Notes: a model not told the origin generated them from the letters alone. A DNA stretch of 5,950 nt from Chloroflexi bacterium RBG_16_48_8 (GCA_001795115.1 MGNI01000109.1:2317-8266), one strand, 5' to 3'; shown: positions 1 through 5,949, counted from the first letter of the stretch. Program-made: numbers and translations.

Positions 1-2
1 TT

Positions 3-605
3 GTCATGGGTCTCTTCGCCTTTGGTGCCATCATCCTGCTTTTCTACACCTGGCCGCTCAAATACATCGGGCTTGGAGAACTGTTTATTTTCCTGATATG
101 GGGACCTGTTCTGGTTGTGGGAGTCTATGTTGTACTTGCTAAAGGCTGGACCGATAATGCCTGGCTGGTTGCCCTTGCAGGTGTGCCCTTTGGGCTGAGT
201 GTAACCAGCATCAACATCGGGAAGCATATCGATAAAATAATGGATGATAAGAAAAAGGGTGTAGGCACATTGCCCGTCAGGGTAGGTGAAAAAGCCGCCC
301 GATATATCAATATCGCCTCCATTGTTTTGGCCTATCTAGTGATTGCCTATCTGGTTTTTTTCCCGCGTTACTTCACGCCGGTGATGCTCATTGTCTTTCT
401 GGCCTCCATGCGTGCCCGCGCGGCAATCGGCGTACTCGGTATGCCTCGCCCAGAAGAACCGCCAGAGGGCTATAAATTTTGGCCAACCTGGTACTCAGCC
501 TTCAATTTCTACCACAACCGTTTGTTTGGCGGCTTGCTCATCCTTGGCTTGATCTTCGACGTGTTGCTTCGAATTTTCCTTAGTGATTTCTGGACCATGG
601 TATAG
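3..605 (+). CDS. UbiA-family prenyltransferase, C-terminal part (5' end outside window)
   Basis: Integral membrane enzyme of the UbiA superfamily, which transfers a polyprenyl chain from its diphosphate to an aromatic or quinone-precursor acceptor. About 200 residues are visible, against roughly 290-300 for the family. The first Asp-rich motif (NDxxDxxxD type) is missing and the frame is open to the window edge, so the gene starts upstream and the ATG at 6 is probably internal. Counting from that Met, a segment with FYTWPLKYIGLGE lies at 13-25, as in the middle of UbiA proteins. The second Asp motif is a D76-xxx-D80-D81 pattern after N70 and H74, followed by TLPVRVGE (88-95). Hydrophobic segments lie near 27-45, 104-135 and 173-192. 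The gene ends with TAG, 258 bp before cydA. Neighbouring respiratory genes fit a quinone-pathway role such as menaquinone synthesis, but the acceptor cannot be read from the sequence. The KHIDKI variant differs from the usual MenA pattern. Confidence 0.85.
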   Translation, partial: VMGLFAFGAIILLFYTWPLKYIGLGELFIFLIWGPVLVVGVYVVLAKGWTDNAWLVALAGVPFGLSVTSINIGKHIDKIMDDKKKGVGTLPVRVGEKAARYINIASIVLAYLVIAYLVFFPRYFTPVMLIVFLASMRARAAIGVLGMPRPEEPPEGYKFWPTWYSAFNFYHNRLFGGLLILGLIFDVLLRIFLSDFWTMV

Positions 606-863
606 CTCGATAAAGATCCGGTTCAGAAGGAAGAGGTTGTAGCAGGCACACCATTGAGGATTCATTCTATAAATTTCAAGATGATTCCTGTACAGAGAAG
701 ATATATGACACTATGCCCTTGATTTTAGTTCACATTTTAAGGGGTATACTTTATTAAACTTCTTCTGTATCCACTGACAAAATAAACCTACTTCCAAAAC
801 ATCGGATTACGATTACATTCACAAGCACAGTTCGGAAGAACGATTGCATGGAGGAGGAACCCG
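606..863 (+). other. 258-bp intergenic leader upstream of cydA
   Basis: No coding region or RNA gene is recognisable here. It is AT-richer than the flanking genes. The best promoter-like element is a -10-like TATACT at 745-750. The nearest TTGATT (719-724) is 20 bp upstream, too far for a good -35 element, so the promoter call is weak. The gap is large enough for cydA to have its own promoter separate from the prenyltransferase gene. No clear terminator hairpin with a T-run follows the prenyltransferase stop. Confidence 0.35.
850..857 (+). promoter_or_regulatory. Strong Shine-Dalgarno of cydA
   Basis: GGAGGAGG, with its last base six bases before the ATG at 864. It fixes the cydA start and argues against the out-of-frame ATG at 848, which lies at the edge of the site itself. 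Confidence 0.85.
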
Positions 864-2243
864 ATGGACCCGGTCATACTGTCAAGATGGCAGTTCGCCA
901 TCACTACTGTTTATCACTTTTTCTTCGTCCCGCTGACGCTTGGATTGGGATGGTTTGTTGCCATCATGGAGACGATCTATGTCCGAACGGGGAACGAAGC
1001 CTACAAACGCGTAGCCAAATTCTGGGGAAAACTTTTTTTGATCAATTTTGCGATGGGTGTAGTGACTGGAATCGTTTTGGAGTTCCAGTTTGGCATGAAC
1101 TGGTCAGAATTCTCTCGCTATGTAGGCGACATCTTTGGCGCGCCTTTGGCTATTGAAGCACTATTGGCCTTCTTTCTCGAGTCAACCTTTCTGGGCATCT
1201 GGATTTTCGGTTGGGATCGGCTTTCTAAAGGTCTGCATGCATTAACCATCTGGATGGTCGTCATTGGCTCAAACCTATCAGCTCTGTGGATCTTGATCGC
1301 CAACGCTTGGATGCAGCACCCTGTTGGTTATGTGATCAATGAATTTTCCGGACGAGCGGAACTGGTGGATTTCGCTGCCCTGATCTTTAATCCGAAGGCC
1401 TGGTTATTCTTCTGGCATACCATCTCTGCTGGTTTTGCTACAGCGGCCTTTTTCGTGCTGGGCATTAGCGCCTATCATCTTGTTCGTGAAAAAGGTAGTG
1501 AGGTCTTCCGGCGATCGTTCCACATGGCTGCTGTCATCGGCATCGTTGCAGCTATCATGGTTGGTGTGGCTGGTCACTTCCAAGGGCTCTATTTACTTGA
1601 AGTCCAGCCGATGGCAGCCGTAGCCTCGGAGGCCCATTATGACACATCTGATCCAGCTCCATTTTCATTGGTGGCAATCTTCGACTCAACCGGAAAGCGG
1701 GAGATTTGGAGCCTTCAAATCCCAAAAATGTTGAGCATGTTATATTATTTAAAACCAGAAGGAGAAATCCCCGGCATCAACCAGATCCAAGCCGAATACG
1801 TAGCGAAGTTTGGCCCAGGAGACTATGTCCCACTCGTAGCACTCGCTTATTGGACCTTTCGCATCATGGTTGGCATCGGGCTGTTGATGATCGCCTTGGG
1901 TATATTTGCGCTTTTTATGATCATGAAGAACTGGCCCGAGAAATGGGCTCGATGGCTCAAATGGTTGGTTTGGGTCATTCCGCTACCTTACATAGCCAAT
2001 ACAGCAGGTTGGATCCTGACTGAAACCGGGCGTCAACCCTGGATCGTGCATGGACTCCTTAAAACCGAGAACGCGATGTCCACCAACTTGAGTGCGGGTA
2101 CAGTCCTCTTCACTTTGATTGGGTTTACACTGATTTATGCCGTTTTGATGATGGTTGATATCTACCTCCTGTCCAAATATGCCAAGGCAGGCATGGAAAC
2201 AGCTGCATATGAACCGACCAATCCGGTATCACCTATGGATTGA
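864..2243 (+). CDS. cydA: Cytochrome bd-type quinol oxidase subunit I
   Basis: Membrane subunit that binds the hemes of cytochrome bd oxidase and oxidises quinol for reduction of O2 to water. The 459-residue protein aligns by eye with E. coli CydA along its length. Visible landmarks are H18 (heme b595 ligand), H185 and M335 (heme b558 ligands), E98 and E106 in APLAIEALLAFFLES, the GRQPW quinol signature at 389-393, and E387 just before it. The Q-loop (about 239-325) is short, lacking the long E. coli-type insertion. E256 matches E. coli E257, but the residue matching K252 is Ala251. The start is fixed by a strong GGAGGAGG site. The usual partner cydB does not follow: 96 bp downstream the next gene is sdhC. 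Either CydB is encoded elsewhere or this CydA uses another partner. GRQPW favours a true quinol oxidase over the quinol-site-lacking CydA-like families. Confidence 0.95.
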   Translation: MDPVILSRWQFAITTVYHFFFVPLTLGLGWFVAIMETIYVRTGNEAYKRVAKFWGKLFLINFAMGVVTGIVLEFQFGMNWSEFSRYVGDIFGAPLAIEALLAFFLESTFLGIWIFGWDRLSKGLHALTIWMVVIGSNLSALWILIANAWMQHPVGYVINEFSGRAELVDFAALIFNPKAWLFFWHTISAGFATAAFFVLGISAYHLVREKGSEVFRRSFHMAAVIGIVAAIMVGVAGHFQGLYLLEVQPMAAVASEAHYDTSDPAPFSLVAIFDSTGKREIWSLQIPKMLSMLYYLKPEGEIPGINQIQAEYVAKFGPGDYVPLVALAYWTFRIMVGIGLLMIALGIFALFMIMKNWPEKWARWLKWLVWVIPLPYIANTAGWILTETGRQPWIVHGLLKTENAMSTNLSAGTVLFTLIGFTLIYAVLMMVDIYLLSKYAKAGMETAAYEPTNPVSPMD

Positions 2244-2290
2244 TCTCGCAGGCTGTGGCTTCAGGATAGCTCTTGGATCAGAGCCAATTC

Positions 2291-2356
2291 ATGTGGGATA
2301 AATTCTGGACATGGCTCTTCGATATCATTGGTGACTTGAATGCCCGATCGCATTAG
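2291..2356 (+). CDS. Possible 21-residue Trp-rich small ORF between cydA and sdhC
   Basis: An ATG at 2291 opens a 21-codon frame beginning MWDKFWTWLFDIIGDLN and ending at TAG inside the first codons of sdhC (17-base overlap, different frame). About 13 residues after the lysine are hydrophobic or aromatic, so it could be a short membrane-surface helix. Small single-helix subunits (CydX, CydS, CydH) are known for bd oxidases, and CydX also begins MW. However, this peptide is shorter than those, the helix is too short to span a membrane well, and no good Shine-Dalgarno precedes it. It could instead be chance, or a leader whose translation couples to sdhC. It is listed so that it can be tested. 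Confidence 0.15.
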   Translation: MWDKFWTWLFDIIGDLNARSH

Positions 2357-2762
2357 AATTGCCCTTTCCGGATATGCACAGTATCGAGGTCAGGGGCACA
2401 TTGCCTTCCTCCTGCATCGCATAGCGGGGCCTGCGGTTCTGGGTTATCTGACCCTGCATATTTTAACCACCTCAACCGTCTTTTTCGCACCGCATTGGTA
2501 CGGCAAATTGGTTGAGATCTTTCGAAACCCGTTCATCATGATCATCGAAATCATTCTATCTTTTTTCGTTGTCTTTCATGGTGTTAATGGTTTACGCCTG
2601 GCTTACATCGACCTTTTCCGGCCGAATTTGTGGACAAAGAGAGCCACCTACAAATTTAAAACCTTCACCTTTAAGGTGACCATCCTCCTTTGGCTGCCTG
2701 CTTTAGCGATTATGGGATATGACTTTCTTAAGTACGGGCTTGGATTGATCGGTGGAGGTTAG
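2340..2762 (+). CDS. sdhC: Succinate dehydrogenase / fumarate reductase cytochrome b subunit
   Basis: Membrane anchor that binds heme b and helps form the quinone site of complex II. The protein has 140 residues, normal for the family. The N-terminal LLHRIAG (24-30) matches the family SxxHR quinone-site motif, with H26 and R27, though Ala or Phe replaces the usual Ser. H40 in the first transmembrane helix and H80 in FHGVNGLR (79-86) are candidate heme ligands; H80 corresponds to the conserved E. coli SdhC heme histidine. Three hydrophobic segments lie near 29-50, 65-88 and 110-130. The start is forced: an in-frame TGA lies directly before the ATG. A weak GGTG Shine-Dalgarno (2330-2333) precedes it. 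An sdhD-like gene follows after 9 bp. No sdhA or sdhB gene is present downstream in the window, so the catalytic subunits must be elsewhere if complex II is functional. Confidence 0.88.
   Translation: MPDRIRIALSGYAQYRGQGHIAFLLHRIAGPAVLGYLTLHILTTSTVFFAPHWYGKLVEIFRNPFIMIIEIILSFFVVFHGVNGLRLAYIDLFRPNLWTKRATYKFKTFTFKVTILLWLPALAIMGYDFLKYGLGLIGGG
2754..2758 (+). promoter_or_regulatory. Shine-Dalgarno of sdhD inside the end of sdhC
   Basis: GGAGG in the final codons of sdhC, 13 bases before the ATG at 2772. The spacing is long but no better site exists. It supports a translated sdhD start at 2772 and coupling to sdhC. Confidence 0.5.
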
Positions 2763-2771
2763 AGTGCACCT

Positions 2772-3155
2772 ATGACTACCCTTGAAGATTCCGCACGGGT
2801 ACCCCCACGTTCTTATGCCTTGGCCTGGAAATGGATGCGCTACAGCGCTTTCATGCTGATCCCGCTGGTCTGAATCCACTCCATCATTCAAGCCCTCATC
2901 ACTGGCGGGCATCATCTCAGCTTGGAATACGTCCATATGCGTTGGCTGATCCTTGGCTGGCGGGTCTATGACATTTTTCTGCTAGCATTCGCGTTCTCAC
3001 ACGGTGTTCTTGGCCTTCGGCAGGTTCTCTTCGACTACATCCATCATGATAAAGCTCAGCAAATGATCAACTGGTCTCTGTTTTTCTTTTGGTTGGTCAT
3101 CTCGGTCACAGGCGCGGTTGCCATCATGGGTGGCGTGAAACTCCCTTCGCCATAA
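2772..3155 (+). pseudogene. sdhD: sdhD-like membrane anchor interrupted by an in-frame TGA at codon 34
   Basis: Read through, the frame encodes 127 residues with the layout of the second complex II anchor: a short soluble start, MRYSAFMLIPLV, the stop, then IHSIIQAL, HMRW, a helix with FSHGVLGLRQVLFDY (75-89) and a last hydrophobic helix (about 100-120). H77 is the likely heme ligand. Codon 34 is TGA at 2871-2873, where the pattern LIPLVxIH in such proteins normally has Trp, so one G-to-A change from TGG explains it. Frame and similarity continue undisturbed on both sides, with no sign of further decay. The alternatives are a recent nonsense mutation, a sequence error, or readthrough; general TGA recoding is unlikely because at least four genes here end in TGA. 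Restart at TTG 2922 or ATG 2937 would lose the first helix. The gene lies 9 bp after sdhC in the same frame. Confidence 0.8.
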
Positions 3156-3190
3156 GATGATGTTCCCATCCCAAAACAACTTAAATGGAA

Positions 3191-3210
3191 AGACGTTGCA
3201 TGCAACGTCT
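3191..3210. repeat. Perfect 20-bp palindrome between converging genes
   Basis: AGACGTTGCATGCAACGTCT equals its own reverse complement. It sits between the sdhD stop (3155) and the arsM stop (3251). On the right it continues as CTCTAC, while the left flank does not match that extension, so it looks like one eroded copy of a longer palindrome. As RNA it can form an 8-bp stem with a CATG loop. Read on the minus strand it is followed by TTTCCATTT, so it may act as a weak terminator for arsM; on the plus strand there is no T-run. From memory, similar GAGACGTTGCATGCAACGTCTC-like palindromes are dispersed in some cyanobacterial and Chloroflexota genomes, which would make it a REP- or MITE-type element. 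Other copies cannot be seen here. Confidence 0.7.
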
Positions 3211-3250
3211 CTACGACAATCCGAATGTACACCATGTGAACCGAAACATC

Positions 3251-4150
3251 TCAATCTACTGGTTTTCGAGCAGTGATTCGAGCGCTGAAGGGAGGAATGG
3301 CACCTCCCAATTCGAGTGGTTTCCGTTTTCCATCGACCATGAAATAGGCTTTTCTCTCTGCCTGCTCCGCAATCTTGGGCTCGCAACCGCAAGCACACCG
3401 CTCTGCCGTGTTATTCGAGCCTGGTAACTGCAAGACAACAGGATGGATATCAACATCGACAAATCCCACTTCCTCCAAGATGGCTTTGTACTCGCGGTAA
3501 TCCTGCGCCCCTGCGATACAGCCATACCAGGATGCCATATCCTCTTGCATTTCTTTGGGCAAAGGACCATCCGTCACAATATCACTGACGGCTAAACGCC
3601 CTCCTGGTTTCAATACTCGATAAGCCTCACGGATCACCTGAGGCTTGTCTGGGCTAAGATTGATCACGCAATTCGAAATAACCACATCAACGGATTCGTC
3701 GGCAACAGGAAGATGCTCAATCTCACCCAGGCGGAATTCTACGTTCTCTATTTTTAACTTAGATTTATTGGCGCGAGCTTTTTCAATCATCTCGGCCGTC
3801 ATATCTACACCAATGACATGCCCCATCTCCCCCACTTGCCTCGCTGCCAGGAAGCAATCGATCCCTCCACCACAACCAAGATCGAGCACGACCTCACCGG
3901 GTTGAAGGGAAGCCAGGGTGATGGGATCGCCACAGCCTGCCGATAGTCCTTTCACTTCCTCGGGCAAAGCTGCAATATCTGCTGTCTCATAAATCAACGA
4001 AGGTATGGGCACGTCAACAGACGCATTGGATGCCTGAGAACAACAGCTTGCCCCGCTTTCGGGTATGAACTGTGCGGCCATCTTCCCATAATGCCTGCGT
4101 ACATTTGCTCGAATATCCTCATTTCTTTGAACGGATTCCTCTTTGGACAT
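3251..4150 (-). CDS. arsM: Arsenite S-adenosylmethionine methyltransferase
   Basis: Cytosolic enzyme that methylates As(III) with SAM, giving methylated and volatile arsenicals. The 299-residue protein has the usual ArsM order: an N-terminal helix with VRRHYGKMA (17-25), a C36-C37 pair, AGCGDP (71-76), SAM motif I LDLGCGGG (89-96), VIGVDMT (112-118), SNCVINLSPDK (159-169), VLKPGGRLAVSDI (179-191) and WYGCIAGA (208-215). C73, C161 and C211 match the three catalytic, arsenic-binding cysteines of characterised ArsM, and C36/C37 the N-terminal cysteine region. The C-terminal domain carries an extra cluster, CACGC at 252-256. The start is supported by AAGGAG (4158-4163), seven bases upstream. The gene lies 60 bp after arsR on the same strand, so the two are probably co-transcribed and de-repressed by arsenite. 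It ends in TGA. Confidence 0.95.
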   Translation of the reverse strand: MSKEESVQRNEDIRANVRRHYGKMAAQFIPESGASCCSQASNASVDVPIPSLIYETADIAALPEEVKGLSAGCGDPITLASLQPGEVVLDLGCGGGIDCFLAARQVGEMGHVIGVDMTAEMIEKARANKSKLKIENVEFRLGEIEHLPVADESVDVVISNCVINLSPDKPQVIREAYRVLKPGGRLAVSDIVTDGPLPKEMQEDMASWYGCIAGAQDYREYKAILEEVGFVDVDIHPVVLQLPGSNNTAERCACGCEPKIAEQAERKAYFMVDGKRKPLELGGAIPPFSARITARKPVD

Positions 4151-4157
4151 GATCGAT

Positions 4158-4163
4158 CTCCTT
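4158..4163 (-). promoter_or_regulatory. Shine-Dalgarno of arsM
   Basis: AAGGAG on the minus strand, seven bases before the ATG, in the 60-bp gap after arsR. It supports the arsM start at 4150. Confidence 0.8.
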
Positions 4164-4210
4164 ACAGATAGAAATATTTACATTCTTCGATTCGTTTTAC
4201 AAAAATATAT

Positions 4211-4519
4211 TTATTCCTTTAATCTGATCCCTACCTCTACCTCGGGGGCGAAGACGACAGCCACCTGGCAGCATCCATCTACCAAGCTCTCTTGATTCAA
4301 AGTATAGAGCACTTGCTTTCCTCGCCGTTCCGTGTGAACCAGACCCGCCCTCTTTAAAATTGCCAAGTGGTGAGAGACCGTCGGTTGAGTGACATCCAGA
4401 GCTTCAACAATTTCGTTCACACTTAACTCTCTACAACAACATATAGCCATTATTTTCTGACGAGTCTCATCGGCCAGAGCCTTGGCAAATTCCACAGTAT
4501 CAATCGTCTTTCTTTTCAT
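4211..4519 (-). CDS. arsR: ArsR/SmtB-family metalloregulatory repressor
   Basis: Dimeric winged-helix repressor that leaves DNA when it binds arsenite or a related metal(loid). Its 102 residues are typical of the family. ADETRQKIMAI (16-26) opens the fold. The recognition region DVTQPTVSHHLAILKRAGLV (42-61) is a classic ArsR helix-turn-helix, followed by the wing RRGKQVLYTL (65-74). The sensor cysteines differ from E. coli ArsR, which uses CVC in helix alpha3. Here C27-C28-C29 lie just before that helix (ELSVNEIV), and C83-C84 near the C-terminus. Either group could form a three-sulfur As(III) site within or between subunits; which one is used is inference. The immediately downstream arsM makes arsenite the likely inducer. 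The gene has a strong promoter but only a weak AGAAG ribosome site nine bases before the ATG. Confidence 0.92.
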   Translation of the reverse strand: MKRKTIDTVEFAKALADETRQKIMAICCCRELSVNEIVEALDVTQPTVSHHLAILKRAGLVHTERRGKQVLYTLNQESLVDGCCQVAVVFAPEVEVGIRLKE

Positions 4520-4535
4520 ATAGACATTCTTCTAT
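4520..4535 (-). promoter_or_regulatory. Candidate ArsR operator (inverted repeat)
   Basis: ATAGA-N6-TCTAT inverted repeat between the arsR -10 box and start codon. Its position is right for autorepression, but the arms are only 5 bp. The 9-mer GAAGAATGT (minus strand, 4524-4532) overlaps it and recurs 30 bp upstream of arsM (4180-4188). Footprinting or copies at other ars promoters would be needed to confirm it. Confidence 0.35.
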
Positions 4536-4540
4536 GCGTT

Positions 4541-4568
4541 ATTATATCGACGCTTATCAATTTGTCAA
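4541..4568 (-). promoter_or_regulatory. Sigma70-type promoter of arsR-arsM
   Basis: On the minus strand, a perfect -35 TTGACA (4563-4568) and a perfect -10 TATAAT (4541-4546) are separated by 16 bp. The -10 lies 21 bp before the arsR start codon. The -35 box falls within the last codons of the upstream peptidase gene, whose stop is at 4557-4559. A near-consensus promoter kept silent by an autorepressor is the normal ars layout. Confidence 0.8.
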
Positions 4569-5363
4569 GAAGTGGGTTACTACCCTGTCATCGATAGCTG
4601 CCCAAAACCCCTTCCGATCCATCTCATAGCTTGAGGCGATCTTATCCTCCATAGGCTTATGACTCTGTCGCCTGTTCAAGAGGTTCTTGAGAAGTTCGGG
4701 ACGAGTATCGATAAGATAACGGGTGATCCAATAACCACGAACATAGTGGTAGACCAAGGCGTCCTGATCTCTCACCGATACCCTTTGATAGGTCCCTGGG
4801 CTTGGTTTATTCGGGGAGTGCTGTAATGCCTGCAGGGTACTCTCCATTACGGTGGCCTTGCCGAGGAACTTATCCACCATCACCATCGCCACGCCCTCGT
4901 TTAACCACATCGGCAATCGTAGGCATGCTGTAAAAGCATGAGTCAATTCGTGACAGGTGATAGAAGGTACTTTATGCTCAAAACTCTCCTCTTTAACAAA
5001 AATCCGTTCACCCATGCTCCGATCTGCCATTTCGATCAACCGAGGGGGTTTCACGCCCACCACACAACGCTTCCCGTAACGCAACATCCAGCCGCCCGCG
5101 AACTGCCATATCCTCCTCACACGAAAGATCCATAGTGGGAGACTTATAACCAGGAGGAATTTCCCATACCAGGGTGCTGATTGAAAGATGAATTGGGACC
5201 AGGAGGTCATGACATAGATTCGACACTCTCTCGGTACTTCCAATCCCCATTCCTCATGAATCATTTGAACGTATTTTTCGCACGCAAACCGGATCAGCTC
5301 AGCAGTCTCCCGTTCATCTGCCTCAAAATGAATGCGTATGCCATTCGTTATAATCTCTTCCAT
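4557..5363 (-). CDS. Putative HExxH zinc metallopeptidase (peptidase MA-like)
   Basis: 268-residue protein with a gluzincin-type zinc site: HELTH at 138-142 (H138 and H142 zinc ligands, E139 catalytic) and, 14 residues after H142, E156 in LPMWLNEGVA (150-159), the probable third ligand. This helix-plus-WLNEG pattern is typical of peptidase-MA-like domains. The N-terminal half (about 1-60) looks like the mixed alpha/beta lead-in common before such sites. A hydrophobic basic stretch at 69-95 could associate with the membrane but is not a clear signal peptide. The C-terminus (about 205-265) looks helical. The substrate is unknown. AAAAGG six bases upstream (5370-5375) supports the start. The gene ends at TGA inside the arsR promoter region. 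Its co-orientation with arsR and the GTPase gene is the only contextual link; no arsenic role is implied. Confidence 0.7.
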   Translation of the reverse strand: MEEIITNGIRIHFEADERETAELIRFACEKYVQMIHEEWGLEVPRECRIYVMTSWSQFIFQSAPWYGKFLLVISLPLWIFRVRRIWQFAGGWMLRYGKRCVVGVKPPRLIEMADRSMGERIFVKEESFEHKVPSITCHELTHAFTACLRLPMWLNEGVAMVMVDKFLGKATVMESTLQALQHSPNKPSPGTYQRVSVRDQDALVYHYVRGYWITRYLIDTRPELLKNLLNRRQSHKPMEDKIASSYEMDRKGFWAAIDDRVVTHFLTN

Positions 5364-5389
5364 ATTGAACCTTTTATTATTAACCTGCT

Positions 5390-5412
5390 TGCAAAGCCAA
5401 TTGGAGTTTGCA
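5390..5412. repeat. Interrupted palindrome upstream of the peptidase gene
   Basis: TGCAAA and TTTGCA arms flank an inner CCAATTGG palindrome, giving near two-fold symmetry over 23 bp, 27 bp before the peptidase start codon. It could be a regulator-binding site or a leader hairpin. There is no adjacent T-run, so it is not an obvious terminator. The rest of the 148-bp gap between the two minus-strand genes shows no coding region. Confidence 0.35.
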
Positions 5413-5511
5413 GAGATTCGGACATACTAAGCTAATTGGGGGATCATCAGTGACAGTGAACCATGCAGCAGGTATGACAGACGACCAAATTGGATACGCC
5501 TAACCACAACC

Positions 5512-5949
5512 TCAAATCCGCAACTCTACGACGTCACCCTCTTGAAGGACATGATCCCGACCTACCATCTGGCCATCGTAAACACCCGTTCCCCAGATCC
5601 GAGCAGATTTAAATTTCTCATAGAAGTCCAGGTGAACTTTCCTGGCAAATCCCTCTACGGTTTCGCCATTCTCGAGAATAAAGGGAGTTGTGAGATCTGG
5701 TTCTTTGCCGGGTGCTTTCGAATAAACCCGAATGATATTCAACTGTTCATAAGCCATCTTTTTTAAACCATCTACATTCCGCAAAGTTTTCACTGAGAGA
5801 GGAATCATGGACCATTCTTCCCCAAGCAATTCCTGAAGCACTTCAAAATCCTCATCAAGGTTCTCATGGTCGACTTTGTTAACCAAGATCAATATTGGTA
5901 GAAAGGTCAATCGCTGATCTTGAGAATATTCATCGATCCGATGAGCTGG
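5512..5949 (-). CDS. DRG/Obg-like GTPase with TGS domain, C-terminal part (5' end outside window)
   Basis: 145 residues are visible and the frame is open at the window edge, so the N-terminus, with the P-loop, switch regions and G3 motif, lies outside. The visible part begins near the end of the G domain: a hydrophobic strand leads into NKVD (24-27), the G4 guanine-specificity motif, and SVKTLRNVDGL (52-62) fits G5 (SAK-like). A complete TGS domain follows (about 73-145), from IIRVYSKAPGKEPDL to the terminal GDVVELRI, with the internal VHLDFYEKFKSARIWG segment seen in DRG-type proteins. NKVD followed by a C-terminal TGS domain indicates the DRG/Rbg branch of Obg-type GTPases, linked to ribosome or translation functions. 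An internal TTG at 5908-5910 is not a credible start because conserved sequence continues upstream. The gene ends in TGA, about 150 bp before the peptidase gene. Confidence 0.82.
   Translation of the reverse strand, partial: PAHRIDEYSQDQRLTFLPILILVNKVDHENLDEDFEVLQELLGEEWSMIPLSVKTLRNVDGLKKMAYEQLNIIRVYSKAPGKEPDLTTPFILENGETVEGFARKVHLDFYEKFKSARIWGTGVYDGQMVGRDHVLQEGDVVELRI

Noticed and set aside
719..750. Promoter TTGATT/TATACT upstream of cydA
   Set aside because: The spacer is 20 bp, outside the usual 16-18 bp, so only the -10-like box is mentioned.
848..1156. 102-residue plus-strand ORF starting just before cydA
   Set aside because: It is out of frame with cydA, starts at the Shine-Dalgarno of cydA, and encodes no recognisable domain; it is a shadow of cydA.
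2269..2284. Hairpin GCTCT-N6-AGAGC after cydA as a terminator
   Set aside because: The stem is only 5 bp and no T-run follows; it is too weak to call.
2871..2873. Genome-wide recoding of TGA to Trp
   Set aside because: At least four genes in the window end in TGA at family-typical lengths, so TGA must act as a stop here.
2922..3155. Short ORF as an independent 77-residue gene
   Set aside because: It is the 3' part of the sdhD-like frame after the internal TGA; similarity continues upstream of it to the ATG at 2772.
2997..3398. 133-residue minus-strand ORF across the sdhD and arsM ends
   Set aside because: It overlaps the end of arsM in another frame and the antisense of sdhD, with no domain-like sequence.
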